Below, in pieces: positions 25,663 to 34,708 of a DNA stretch of 64,000 nucleotides. Numbering within the stretch: position 1 is the first letter of the stretch; each line of letters starts with the position of its first letter. The translations under genes and the position numbers were made by a program. This stretch comes from Paenibacillus riograndensis SBR5 (lineage in GTDB: Bacteria > Bacillota > Bacilli > Paenibacillales > Paenibacillaceae). The stretch spans positions 4,571,187 to 4,635,186 of the forward strand of contig NZ_LN831776.1 of assembly GCF_000981585.1 (NCBI RefSeq), read 5' to 3'. A model generated the notes under the pieces. That model was not told where the DNA came from. It saw only the letters and a list, made by a program, of their open reading frames with translations, and did not search any database.

Positions 25663-26399
25663 ATGTTATGTTGAGAAGCATACTCTATGTAATATCCCCG
25701 GTAAACTGTTGCCGTTACAGCGGAATTCCTATAATGGTGTTGCTGCCATCAAATCCTGAACGAACTTGAAATATGTAATCTTCATTTTGACAAGTTGATT
25801 ATTGCATGAATGTGCTTCGTGAACTAACGGACGAAACTGTCAAGCGCCGCTGTCGCAAAACCGTTTGTGACTGCATTTTGTGCAATAGAATGCCTAATAT
25901 TCTCTGTCGAAATTCATTCTGCTGTACTTCGTGCAATAGAATTCCGGATTTGGTGTAATAAATAGCTTTTCCGGGAAATTCTAATGCACGAAGTGCAATA
26001 GAATGAGCCTTTTAACTGATTTATGGGTCATCTACTGCACAAAGTGCAATAGATTGTGAGCTTTTGACTAATTTAGTAAGAGTTTCGTGTCCGACTCAGC
26101 ATCGTAGCTGCTCCGGGTAGGGTACCGGTGGAGTACCGGGAGGGGTATCGATGCGGCATTGGTGTGGCATCCACTCTGTTACCTCATCGGAGAGGTGTCC
26201 GCATCTGTTACCTCGTTGAGGAGCGGTATCCTCATCTGCCTAAGGACCCGCATCTGTCTCGGCATCCGTATCGGCGTCCGCATCGGTAGCTTTATCCGAC
26301 CCGCATCCCATCGGCAGCGGTCGTCGGAATTGTCGTGCTTGCCCCCACCTTTTTTTAAGTCTCAACTACCTAGACCAGTAGATTCTCTCCCTGTCTTTT
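25663..26399. other. Gene-free region between GH88 and DUF4180 genes
   Basis: It contains the hairpin-unit array at 25871-26054, then at about 26110-26330 a low-complexity stretch rich in GGTATC, GCATC and CATCGG words without a regular period. The latter may be an old decayed repeat. No gene is supported. Confidence 0.5.
25871..26054. repeat. Array of four GTGCAATAGA hairpin units
   Basis: Units start at 25871, 25922, 25984 and 26034 (steps 51, 62 and 50 bp). Each ends in GTGCAATAGA(A/T)T. The third forms the longest dyad, ATTCTAATGCAC / GTGCAATAGAAT around GAA (25978-26004). The core is the same as in the array at 16457. Confidence 0.75.
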
Positions 26400-26765
26400 C
26401 TAACCTAGCAGCCAATCCAATGCCTCCGTCTCGCTGCCGAACACCCGGAAGTCCTCGCCTTTGTTCAGTTCGGTCAGCAGTTCTTTGAATCTGCCTTGAG
26501 TGGCCTCTTCAGTGTGGATTACAGCCGCAGCCTTGACGTGGTAATTAATCAATTTCTGCAGGGTTGTGCCTGCCAGACCTGTTCTGAGATTATAAAATTC
26601 GTCAGAGAGCGTTCCTTCCTGAAGCAGCAGCTTATAGCTGTTATGCTCAAAGCACCCCGAGATTAGATCGAGCACGTCCTGCTCTGTGCGCAGCGGCTGA
26701 TCGTCAGGGCGGCAGAGAACATAGGCCTGCCCTTCTTTTTGAATCGATTCGATCTTCATATCCAT
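26400..26765 (-). CDS. DUF4180 protein
   Basis: A 121-residue cytoplasmic protein that I match to DUF4180, a family of unknown biochemical function. Recognisable features are an N-terminal strand pair ending in QAYVLCRPD, a helical DVLDLISGCFEHNSYKLLL segment and a C-terminal SETEALDWLLG. No cluster or catalytic motif is visible. It follows a PadR regulator by 9 bp on the same strand and probably forms a two-gene operon with it. ATG follows AGGAGG. Confidence 0.75.
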   Translation of the reverse strand: MDMKIESIQKEGQAYVLCRPDDQPLRTEQDVLDLISGCFEHNSYKLLLQEGTLSDEFYNLRTGLAGTTLQKLINYHVKAAAVIHTEEATQGRFKELLTELNKGEDFRVFGSETEALDWLLG

Positions 26766-26774
26766 ACCTCCTGA

Positions 26775-27311
26775 TCAAGTTAGATCCAGCTCATGACGCA
26801 ATTCCGCGAGCCAGGTCAATTCATTGTTGTAGGTTGAGATCAGATTGCTGTGAATTAGCTTCCATAGGTTGATCCCTTTCGCATTCCCTTCGTTCACATA
26901 ATTACCAATGCCAGCCTGGCCTTTCAGGAGCAATAACTGTGTGCGCACTTCCTGCTCATATCCTGCCAGCAGCACGTTCAATTCATCCGGGCTCAACTGA
27001 TCCGCCCAAGCAAGCTGGATTAGAAAGGTCTTCTTGAATTCCGGCGGCTCTGGTGGAGCAACCACCCACTTCCGCAGTTCGGCGAGGCCGGAAGATGTGA
27101 TAGTATAGATCTTTTTGGAGGGCGAGCTGTCCTGGTGCCGGACCTCATTGGTTACAAAACCCGCGTTCAACAGCTCCACCAGCGCTTTGTAGATTTGATT
27201 GTTATTGCCGGACCAATACAGGAATGAGGATTCCTGAATGAGCTTTTTGAGATCATACCCGGTCATTGGCTTATGGCTCAGCAGTCCTAGAATAGCGTGA
27301 TTGATTGAGAT
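26775..27311 (-). CDS. PadR-family regulator with apparent ATC start codon
   Basis: A phenolic-acid-decarboxylase-type (PadR) winged-helix regulator with a C-terminal coiled-coil dimerisation region. The first ATG (27264-27266) falls inside the conserved helix at HKPMTGYDLKKL and would delete the N-terminal helix. The missing residues (ISINHAILGLLSHKP) are encoded upstream in frame. A perfect ribosome site GGAGGTGAT sits just before an ATC codon at 27309-27311. No ATG, GTG or TTG lies in that frame. I therefore place the start at ATC, giving 178 residues. A point mutation of ATG to ATC, or a sequencing error, is possible. Confidence 0.7.
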   Translation of the reverse strand: MSINHAILGLLSHKPMTGYDLKKLIQESSFLYWSGNNNQIYKALVELLNAGFVTNEVRHQDSSPSKKIYTITSSGLAELRKWVVAPPEPPEFKKTFLIQLAWADQLSPDELNVLLAGYEQEVRTQLLLLKGQAGIGNYVNEGNAKGINLWKLIHSNLISTYNNELTWLAELRHELDLT

Positions 27312-27333
27312 AAGATCACCTCCACTTCTTAAG

Positions 27334-27362
27334 TAACATATGTTAACTGTATCATATGTTAT
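27334..27362. promoter_or_regulatory. Palindromic PadR-type operator
   Basis: The palindrome TAACATATGTTA (27334-27345) is followed by TATCATATGTTAT at 27350-27362, two ATATGTT elements just upstream of the PadR ribosome site. PadR proteins bind ATGT/ACAT dyads and repress their own genes. Confidence 0.6.
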
Positions 27363-27480
27363 TCAGGAAGTCGACAGTGACTTAAGATTTCAGGTTTTAG
27401 ATCTTTTAGACGAACCCAACCAAAAAGCCCCTCACCCCCTATCCATAACCGAAAAAACACATAATTTCCTAAACAAAAGT

Positions 27481-27522
27481 AAAGCGGCCGCACCATCCTT
27501 TACAGGATAACGCAACCGCTTT
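27481..27522. terminator. Possible intrinsic terminator or hairpin
   Basis: AAAGCGG (27481-27487) pairs with CCGCTTT (27516-27522), with ATCCT/AGGAT pairing inside. It may terminate the GH52 transcript on the minus strand, though the T tract is poor and the 35-bp array lies between. Confidence 0.4.
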
Positions 27523-27657
27523 AAATGTTGGGGTTAGGTAGCCTGCTTCAACCACGAAGCACGCCCAAGCGGATATAGTGTGACTAAATTCAAGTCCACT
27601 TTTCCCGCTACTTCCTCTTCAGTTAGATATATGTGTCATTTAATCGAAACCAGTCCT

Positions 27658-27793
27658 ACGAATTCAACTATAGTTATCGCTCACCCAGTCCCACGAACTC
27701 AACTATAGTTATCACTCATCCAATCTCACGAGCTCAACTATAGTTATCGCTCATCCCGTCTCACGATTTGAGCTATAATCATTGCTCATCCAG
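27658..27793. repeat. Array of four 35-bp units ending at the GH52 stop codon
   Basis: Units start at 27658, 27693, 27728 and 27763, exactly 35 bp apart. Each holds the dyad AACTATAGTT followed by ATCGCTCATCC-like sequence; the fourth is degenerate and overlaps the last codons of the GH52 gene, providing its final GAGCAATGA-type end. The part 27363-27657 before it holds only a hairpin. Confidence 0.85.
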
Positions 27794-29893
27794 CCACAAA
27801 ATGGCTGTGACCCCGCGCGGATAATATTTGCTTCCCGTGATTTCACCGGAGATGATCTGGTCGCTCCAGCTCCAGACCGACAGTTCCGGATGCGTAAGCC
27901 ACTCCACATGTGCCCGGTCCGCTTCACTGCCGCTCTCTGTCCACTCCAGGCCCAGAATCTGGCGGGCGATGAACTGGCTGAGGTAGATTTTGCTCAGCCA
28001 GCTGTTGTTGCTGGTCGAGGAGATTTTCCAGCCGCCGTCTTCGAACAGGCAGACTCCCTTGACGAGCACCGCCTGCAGGTGCCGCTCCAAGGCAGCCATA
28101 TATCCGGCGAAACGTCCATCCCGTTCCAGCGCTTCTCTGCAGCCTGTAAAGTACGGGAATACCAGCCCTTCGATGGCCGGGATGATCTTGGAGTCGTTGC
28201 CTTCACCGATGACTGCCGGAATGTAGCCGTCCTCCGTAACACTTACCACAATCGTTGCAGCGCAGCGTTCAGCCTGATCCCCGGCGGTAGCGGACAGTTC
28301 CGGCTTTCCTGCCTCGCGGAAAATCTTTTCCATTGCAAGATAAGCCGCCCAGCATTTTCCGGCTAGGTAAATATTGTTCCGGGCCTGCCCGAGCGATACA
28401 TCCAGGCTGTCATAGGTTGTGATCTCCGCCCCGCCCATCGTGCGCGAGCTGTCCAGACCCATGACGCCGTTGCGCTGTCCGGGTTCAGGGTGGTCGCGGT
28501 TGACCATGCTGGTGAGGCAGTCTTCCAGCACGCCCAGATTCCGTTCCATCCAGGAACGGTCCCCCGTATGCTCCAGATACACCGCGCTGCTAAGCACCCA
28601 GTTGACAAGCTGTTCATGGGTCATATGTGAAAAGCAGCCGTCAATGCCATACATCTCATAAGCCGAATAACCTGCACGCGACACCGCATTGGCCACTCCC
28701 ATATCATGAGTAAAGCTGATGCCACCGGGATAATCCGTCTCGTCGCCGGGGAAACGGACGGTATCTGTATAGCTGTACCGCTCCACGAACATATCCAGTT
28801 CATTGCGCACGGTCCACGGGTTCATCCGCAGCTCATAGAACAACTGGTCGACCGTAAGGTCGAAGGTATTCATCATGCGGTATTCGCCTTCGTTCACGAT
28901 CCAGAACGGTTTTTGGTTATAATCCAGCAATTGGGTAGAACCGTAATAGCTGCGGATCGCATGGGCAAGCATGAAGGTCTGGTCTTCGCTGAGCCCTGAA
29001 TCCTCCAGCATGGCATTGGCTTGTACGGCCTGCTGCTTAATCTCCGCAAAGTGTGCCAAAGCATACTCCGCAACAGACTCAACATTGCTGAAATAACGGT
29101 TATAGTAATAGGATGCGTCCATCCCGGTGGTTACAAAGCCGGAACGGTGGAAGCAGACAGCGAAACGGTAGCACTGCTTCACTCCCGGTGGCACCTCAAT
29201 CACTTGTGCGCCTACGTGGCCCAGACCAAAGGTCCAGTTCTCCTCCAGCTCTGCCAGCAGGATGTCTTCCATCGTGAAATGCAGTGCCGATTTCACGCCG
29301 GTTCCCTGCTCTGCCGCGATGGCCAGAAATCTGCCCTGGCCTACTCCGGTTAGCCCGGACTGCATATCATCCAGCCGTCTCATCGCGCTGTAGGGATCAT
29401 TGCCCTGGAAGCCGAAAAAGGCGCGTCTGGCCGATGGGCTTGCGGTATTATCCACTTCCAGCTCCACCAGCAGAGCCGGAAGCAGAATCTGCTTCAACTC
29501 CTCCTCTGAGGCCGTTTCCGGATCGGGGACCGCCCTTACCGGTGAGTAAATGCGGAAGGTTAAATCCCCTGCCGACCAGCTGTCTACGCTGAGGCTGAAA
29601 TTACGGGTAATCTCTTCATCCGCGAACGGATGGAGAATTCTTGGTTTGTCCGGATTGGGATCGGGGTTTTCAATATCATAGCGCTTGCTCTCATCATCCC
29701 CGCCCTGCTCATGAAAAGGCAATGTATCATAGCCGTTGCCGTCCTTCCGGGCAAGTCCGATAAATATGCTCTGTCTGGGCGGCTTGCCGGCCTCCAGATC
29801 GAAGCCGCCTGCGGCTCCTTTGAAGCCCAGGGTAAAGCTCGCAAACGCTCCAATAGGTGAATGATGGGCATTAAAAAATTGATTCTTCGGCAT
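27779..29893 (-). CDS. Glycoside hydrolase family 52 beta-xylosidase
   Basis: A 704-residue intracellular retaining beta-xylosidase, very close in sequence to Geobacillus stearothermophilus XynB2 as I remember it. It shows the N-terminal FFNAHHSPIGAFASFTLGF, the nucleophile glutamate in WIVNEGEYRMMN and the acid/base aspartate in GLDSSRTMGGAE. No signal peptide. It hydrolyses xylo-oligosaccharides imported by an ABC system such as the one at 31138-34349. It diverges from an AraC regulator (30067). The C-terminus overlaps the last unit of a 35-bp repeat array. Confidence 0.96.
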   Translation of the reverse strand: MPKNQFFNAHHSPIGAFASFTLGFKGAAGGFDLEAGKPPRQSIFIGLARKDGNGYDTLPFHEQGGDDESKRYDIENPDPNPDKPRILHPFADEEITRNFSLSVDSWSAGDLTFRIYSPVRAVPDPETASEEELKQILLPALLVELEVDNTASPSARRAFFGFQGNDPYSAMRRLDDMQSGLTGVGQGRFLAIAAEQGTGVKSALHFTMEDILLAELEENWTFGLGHVGAQVIEVPPGVKQCYRFAVCFHRSGFVTTGMDASYYYNRYFSNVESVAEYALAHFAEIKQQAVQANAMLEDSGLSEDQTFMLAHAIRSYYGSTQLLDYNQKPFWIVNEGEYRMMNTFDLTVDQLFYELRMNPWTVRNELDMFVERYSYTDTVRFPGDETDYPGGISFTHDMGVANAVSRAGYSAYEMYGIDGCFSHMTHEQLVNWVLSSAVYLEHTGDRSWMERNLGVLEDCLTSMVNRDHPEPGQRNGVMGLDSSRTMGGAEITTYDSLDVSLGQARNNIYLAGKCWAAYLAMEKIFREAGKPELSATAGDQAERCAATIVVSVTEDGYIPAVIGEGNDSKIIPAIEGLVFPYFTGCREALERDGRFAGYMAALERHLQAVLVKGVCLFEDGGWKISSTSNNSWLSKIYLSQFIARQILGLEWTESGSEADRAHVEWLTHPELSVWSWSDQIISGEITGSKYYPRGVTAILWLDEQ

Positions 29894-30066
29894 AACTCAA
29901 AGCACTCCCTCCAGCTATTATCCGGTACTACCGGACTCTATCTTTATGTTAGCTATCCCCTTGCTCACCTGACAGGTTCAAAGCCGCCTATTATTTGGGC
30001 AAATCGAACGAATGATCCGGCTATGCTATAATAATTTCATATATTCCAGTGAAAAAGAGGACACTC

Positions 30067-30984
30067 ATGAACGTGAATTTTCCCGGCATTGAACATTCTT
30101 TAGACGGCCGCATGTCCCCGGATCTGCAGGCGGCTTTTCACATCTACGCCGCCCATTGGCGCAAAGTCAACGCGCAGTGGCAATACCCCGAGCATACCCA
30201 TCCAATGTTCGAAATCAACCTTGTGCTGCAGGGAAGGCAGCACATGACTGTTGGCGGGCAAGCCTATTTGCAAGAATGCGGAGACATCCTGTTCATCCGC
30301 CCCGGAGTCAGACATGCCAGTCTTGGAGCTGATGCTGCCGGGGACATGACCTATTATTGCCTGCATTTTGATATCGATGATCTGTCGCTGCGGCGTACAC
30401 TCCTGACGATGGATGCCGTCAGCCTCAGCGGCGAATCACCCGTGCTGCTGGCGATCCGCTCAGCGCTGGATGTGATGATCCGCACGGCGATTCTCACGGA
30501 GGCTGAAGATGCCCAGCGGAACCGGCTGGTGAGGCTGAACGCCTCCCTGCAGCTGTTCGCTGCACTCAGCGCATGGGTGCTGTCCGAGACCCCTGCGGCC
30601 ACGCGCAGCGCACAGCCGGGGGTTACAGAGAATACCGTCGCTCTTGCGAATGCAGTGGAAGGCTTGCTGCAGGAATCGGTCTTTACAGCCGCAGCGACGG
30701 GCAGCAGAGGCGGCGGCATTGAGGACATTGCCGCACGGCTGGGCTACAGCCCGAACCACTGCAACCGGGCATTCCGGCATATATATGGAATGTCGCCCAG
30801 ACAATACCTCTCCGGTCTGATTATCCGCCACGCAAAGCTGATGCTGCTGGACAACAGCCTGTCTGTCGAGGCCATCGCCCACCGGCTCGGCTACCGCGAT
30901 GTCTCCCATTTCAGCAAGCAGTTCAAGCGCTGGACCGGCCTGCCGCCCATGGCTTACCGCCAGCTGACCGCAGAGTCCAAATAG
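30067..30984 (+). CDS. AraC-family regulator, divergent from GH52
   Basis: A 305-residue regulator: N-terminal cupin (EHTHPMFEINLVLQG; RPGVRHASLG), a linker with a helical middle part, and two C-terminal helix-turn-helix motifs (IEDIAARLGYSPNHCNRAF; SVEAIAHRLGYRDVSHFSKQF). I take ATG at 30067 because AGAGGA is correctly placed before it, instead of GTG at 30049. It is read away from the GH52 gene with 173 bp between, which includes TATAAT at 30027. Control of xylosidase expression by xylose or xylobiose is a reasonable inference. Confidence 0.88.
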   Translation: MNVNFPGIEHSLDGRMSPDLQAAFHIYAAHWRKVNAQWQYPEHTHPMFEINLVLQGRQHMTVGGQAYLQECGDILFIRPGVRHASLGADAAGDMTYYCLHFDIDDLSLRRTLLTMDAVSLSGESPVLLAIRSALDVMIRTAILTEAEDAQRNRLVRLNASLQLFAALSAWVLSETPAATRSAQPGVTENTVALANAVEGLLQESVFTAAATGSRGGGIEDIAARLGYSPNHCNRAFRHIYGMSPRQYLSGLIIRHAKLMLLDNSLSVEAIAHRLGYRDVSHFSKQFKRWTGLPPMAYRQLTAESK

Positions 30985-31078
30985 TTCACAAGTCCGTGAC
31001 GGACACCACGGCGGTTGTCATTGACAAGCGGAGAGCTGAATCGGCTGCCTGAATGAGCAGGCCGCAGCACGCAAATAA

Positions 31079-31120
31079 GGGTCCGGCAAGCCAATGGTTA
31101 AACAATGGCTTGCCGGACCC
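31079..31120. terminator. Terminator between the AraC gene and the ABC operon
   Basis: GGGTCCGGCAAGCCA (31079-31093) pairs perfectly with TGGCTTGCCGGACCC (31106-31120). It is between convergent genes; TTTGATTG follows on the plus strand. Confidence 0.8.
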
Positions 31121-31137
31121 TTTGATTGTAGAATAGC

Positions 31138-31974
31138 TTACCCCTTGGTCGCCCCCGAAGCTATCCCTTTGACAAAATACTTTTGCAAAGCTATGAACAC
31201 GATCAGGACAGGTACCACTGACATTGCGGTTCCGGCAAAGATCATATCCCAGCGGGAGGAAAATTCACCGATATAACGGTAGATTTCCACGACCATGGTC
31301 TTCGGCTCGCCGGAAGGCAGCACCAGCATCGGCATCAGGAAGTCATTCCAGATACCAAGTCCGTTCAGCACGACCATACTTGCCGTAACCGGCCCCAGCA
31401 GCGGGAAGACGATTTTCCAGAAGATCCCGTACCGGCTGCAGCCGTCAATCTCCGCCGCTTCCTCAATCTCCTTCGGAATCCCTTTGACAAAGCTGGTATA
31501 GAGCAGACAGCCGAAGCCGACCGCACCCGCGACATAGACCAGGATCGGACCGGCCAGGCTTCCGTACAGACCAAACACGCGGAGTTCTTTGAATAACGGA
31601 ATCATATACGCCTGAAAAGGAATCATCATCCCTGCCAGGAAATACAGGAACACCATCTTCGTCCACCGGGTATCCCTGCGTTCTATCGCATACCCCGCCA
31701 TCGGAATAATCAGCACCTGGGCCACGATCGAAACGAGCGTCAGAATCAGGCTGTTCACAATGGCTCTGGGGAAATCCGTCTCCGTCAACAGGTACTTGAA
31801 GCTGTCCAGATACAGTCCTTTGGGGAAGGCAATAGCATCCTTCATGATTTCCGCATTGCTTTTAAAAGCTGACATCAGGTTGAAGAAAATCGGGAAAAAG
31901 AAAATAACAGCCAGCAGGACCGTTACGGCAAGCAGGGCAACTTCTCCCCATCTTTTTTTGGCTTGCAGCGTCAT
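31138..31974 (-). CDS. Sugar ABC transporter permease, MalG type
   Basis: A 278-residue inner-membrane permease of the CUT1 family with six predicted membrane helices. The cytoplasmic EAA loop that contacts the ATPase reads EIEEAAEIDGCSRYGIFWKI. It is the last gene of the group regulator-kinase-binding protein(s)-permease-permease and follows the MalF-type permease with a 1-bp gap. The ATPase is not in the window; CUT1 systems commonly share one MsmX-like ATPase encoded elsewhere. The substrate is probably an oligosaccharide related to the nearby xylosidase. Confidence 0.92.
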   Translation of the reverse strand: MTLQAKKRWGEVALLAVTVLLAVIFFFPIFFNLMSAFKSNAEIMKDAIAFPKGLYLDSFKYLLTETDFPRAIVNSLILTLVSIVAQVLIIPMAGYAIERRDTRWTKMVFLYFLAGMMIPFQAYMIPLFKELRVFGLYGSLAGPILVYVAGAVGFGCLLYTSFVKGIPKEIEEAAEIDGCSRYGIFWKIVFPLLGPVTASMVVLNGLGIWNDFLMPMLVLPSGEPKTMVVEIYRYIGEFSSRWDMIFAGTAMSVVPVLIVFIALQKYFVKGIASGATKG

Positions 31975-31975
31975 A

Positions 31976-32908
31976 TTACATCTGCACCTCCCGTTTCCGG
32001 AGGAATTTCACTTGGATGACAGTGATAAGCATGATGATCAGGAACAGCACCATGGCGAGCGCCGTACCAAAGCCCTGCCTTAATTCACCAAAGCCTACCT
32101 TATAAATAATATAGGTTAATGTCTCCGTCTCGAAGCCCGGACCTCCATCGGTCATTACCGCGATCTGATCAAAAATCTTCAGCGCGCTGATCATCGAGAG
32201 GACCAGACATACCGTCATCGAACCGGCGAGCAGCGGGAAAGTAATATGGCGGAACTGCTGAAACCCGCTTGCCCCGTCAATGCTTGCCGCTTCATTCAGC
32301 TCGGCTGGAATGCCCTGCAGCCCTGCCAGATAGATGATCATATAATAGCCTGCACCCTTCCAAACCGTAGACAAAATAATCGATATCATCGCATATTTCG
32401 GATTGCCGAGCCAGTCGACCACCCAGCTTCCCAGTCCGATGGCGTCCAGAATCTGATTGAACACACCGAAATTGTAGTTCAGAATCATCGCCCAGACAAA
32501 ACCCATAACAATGCCGCTGAGGAGTGTAGGGAAATAAAAAACACTTCTGAACAAATTGCGGAACCAGCGGACCTTATCCACCAGCACAGCCAGTAGGATT
32601 GCCGCAATATTCTCCAGCAGCACCAGGCTGACCGTCATGACCAATGTGTTCTTCAACGCGTTATGAACCCGGGGACTTTGCCAGATCTCCGCAAAATTGG
32701 CGAAGCCGATATACCGGACGTCCTCGCTGATGCCGTCCCATGAAGTAAAGCTCAAATAGATGCTTCCAACCGTAGGTACGATAACAAACAAGGTATAAAT
32801 TAAAAACGATGGTAGTATAAACAACAGTGCGTAGGACTGCCACTTCCTCTTTTTCTGTGGTATGGCTGCCGTTAGCGGCTTGTCTGTTCTTTCTGCTGCT
32901 GTAGCCAT
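31976..32908 (-). CDS. Sugar ABC transporter permease, MalF type
   Basis: A 310-residue CUT1 permease with a cytoplasmic N-terminus, six membrane helices and the EAA loop ELNEAASIDGASGFQQFRHI. The ATG at 32906-32908 is preceded by GGGAGGGAG; an in-frame ATG at 32986 would add 26 Gly/Ser/Arg-rich residues that do not resemble the family. It partners with the MalG-type permease just downstream and with the binding protein encoded 85 bp upstream. Confidence 0.92.
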   Translation of the reverse strand: MATAAERTDKPLTAAIPQKKRKWQSYALLFILPSFLIYTLFVIVPTVGSIYLSFTSWDGISEDVRYIGFANFAEIWQSPRVHNALKNTLVMTVSLVLLENIAAILLAVLVDKVRWFRNLFRSVFYFPTLLSGIVMGFVWAMILNYNFGVFNQILDAIGLGSWVVDWLGNPKYAMISIILSTVWKGAGYYMIIYLAGLQGIPAELNEAASIDGASGFQQFRHITFPLLAGSMTVCLVLSMISALKIFDQIAVMTDGGPGFETETLTYIIYKVGFGELRQGFGTALAMVLFLIIMLITVIQVKFLRKREVQM

Positions 32909-32993
32909 GATTGCTCTCCCTCCCGGAGCTGTTCCGTCAGAGGAGCCTGCCGCCTCGGATGCGCAGCCGCCCCCCCGCCGGACCATGATCCGT

Positions 32994-34349
32994 TTATTGT
33001 GCGTTGGCTTTGACCTGGGCGTCGTATTCCGTGTCCGCTTGCTTCATGTAATCGGCTACATCGCCGTTTTTCACAACTAAATCCTGCAGCAGCTTGTAAT
33101 ACCAGTTGCGGAATTGCGGCGGAATCAGATTGTCCCCCCACCAGTTGTTGATCGCCAGGGACTTGGTTACGTTAGGATCGGCAATCAGGTCCAGGGCTGT
33201 CTGCATTTGCTCGCCGGTTTCGTAGGTCACGTTCTCTTTCGTGGATGGAATGGCATTGATGCTGGCCAGGTAAGAGGCATACTGCTCAGGCGCAAAGAAA
33301 AAACGGATGAAATCCTTAATGGCCTGTGTTTTGTCGGCGTCCTTGGCAGCCTCAGCAGACAGCGACCATCCGGCGGGTGACGGCAGACCGATAACATTGA
33401 CTTTGCCCTCACGGTCAGGAACGGCATAGAAGCCAAATTCAAAATTCGGGTCAGCCTCCTGAATTTGCGAGAACATCCAGGTCCCGGAGAACAACTGGGC
33501 TGCTTTGCCGGATACGAGAATGGAGGCCGTCTGGTTGTCTCCTGTGCTGAGCCAGCCCTTATCGACATAATTGGTGAACAAATCCTTGAAATCCGTCATG
33601 GCTTGAACGACATTGGGATCTGTGAAGCTGACAGTTTTGGCAGTGCGCTTGGAGTTCCAGTCCGGATCCTTGGTATAGACCTCATCAATCAGAAACTTGT
33701 TCACCCAGAAGCCCATATGGAAAATATCCTTGCCGCCCACCACGATTGGCGTAATTCCGCTTGTCTTCAATTTCTCCTGGATAGCGATGAATTCATCATA
33801 GGTTTTAGGAAGCCCGGTGATTCCGGCATCGGCGTAAGCCTTTTTACTGTAAATAATGCCTTGCGGCACATTTACGGACATTGGGGCATTCCAGACTTTT
33901 CCATTAACCTGAGGCGGGTCCTTAAAAAGCTCCAGCAGGTCGCTTGGCAGCTCCACGATTTTACCGGCATCGGCAAAAACCTCGGTATCACGCATCTCCA
34001 CCAGATCGGGGAATTCGCCTACAGCATCCTTGGTTTTCAGCCAATCCAGATAGGCCGATGAAGTCGTTTCGCTGATATCTTTGATCTTCACATTGGGATT
34101 GGCTTTCATGAACGCTTCTACGGTAGCCGCGATCGCTTTTTTGGTGGCCGGGTCGCCGGCTGCATACCCGATCGAGAAGCTCACTTCTTTCTTGGCATCC
34201 GTGGCAGCGGCATCCGGTGATGGCGAGCCAGCCGCATTTCCGCTGGTACCGCTTGCATTGCTGTTGTTATTACTGCTTCCGCAAGCCGACAAGACCGTTG
34301 TCGCCGCCAGCAGCAGCACCGACAGCTTAGTTATCGTTTTCTTTTGCAT
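32994..34349 (-). CDS. Sugar-binding lipoprotein of the ABC importer, copy 1
   Basis: A 451-residue CUT1 solute-binding protein. The signal peptide ends in the lipobox LSAC, with a Ser/Gly/Asn-rich linker next, so it is anchored on the outer face of the membrane. The SBP_bac_1 fold follows. It is roughly three quarters identical to the next gene upstream (34709-36037), including identical runs such as SSAYLDWLK and DAVGEFPDLVE. It is adjacent to the two permease genes and is therefore likely the main binding subunit. Confidence 0.93.
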   Translation of the reverse strand: MQKKTITKLSVLLLAATTVLSACGSSNNNSNASGTSGNAAGSPSPDAAATDAKKEVSFSIGYAAGDPATKKAIAATVEAFMKANPNVKIKDISETTSSAYLDWLKTKDAVGEFPDLVEMRDTEVFADAGKIVELPSDLLELFKDPPQVNGKVWNAPMSVNVPQGIIYSKKAYADAGITGLPKTYDEFIAIQEKLKTSGITPIVVGGKDIFHMGFWVNKFLIDEVYTKDPDWNSKRTAKTVSFTDPNVVQAMTDFKDLFTNYVDKGWLSTGDNQTASILVSGKAAQLFSGTWMFSQIQEADPNFEFGFYAVPDREGKVNVIGLPSPAGWSLSAEAAKDADKTQAIKDFIRFFFAPEQYASYLASINAIPSTKENVTYETGEQMQTALDLIADPNVTKSLAINNWWGDNLIPPQFRNWYYKLLQDLVVKNGDVADYMKQADTEYDAQVKANAQ

Positions 34350-34708
34350 ATGAGAGTAACCCCCTATAAGTTCTGGTTCGAAAGTGTATTGGCTTAGCCT
34401 TGTTCAATGTGCCGGAAACCGGGGCTCGATGTGCGCATCATCGTTCGTAAGCGTTTCCTGCTACAAGAATAGCATTCCTGAACTTTCGTTAGAATGAACT
34501 TTTTTAAGCCGCGTATGCGGTGAATTTAAGAGGAATCCTACGGCAACTCTTTAAGTGGAAAATGGGACACTAATTTGCCGGAGAACCCTATCCTCGGGCA
34601 GATGAAGTGTCTAGTTTCCAATACAACACAAAAAACGGAGGACCAAAGTTCCCCCGCTTGAGTTAATCTGCAGTTAATTGCTATCCGGTTCTGCCCCAAC
34701 CTTCTCCG
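34350..34708. other. Spacer between the duplicated binding-protein genes
   Basis: No gene is supported. It includes CGGCAACTCTTTAAGTGGAA at 34541-34560, found again at 53482, and at 34612-34630 a TAGTTTCC..ATACAACA tail also found near the second copy. Copy 1 of the binding protein should have its own promoter here, but no clear -35/-10 pair stands out. Confidence 0.5.
34541..34630. repeat. Dispersed intergenic repeat, copy A
   Basis: A 21-base word (34541-34561) containing GGCAACTCTTTAAGTGGAAA is identical at 53482-53502. Both copies are followed within 60-135 bases by TAGTTTCC then ATACAACA. The interior differs, so this looks like an old non-coding element, or a terminator-linked repeat with divergent middle. 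Confidence 0.6.

Noticed and set aside
34450..34480. cre site near GTAAGCGTTTCC
   Set aside because: Three mismatches to the consensus, including terminal positions.
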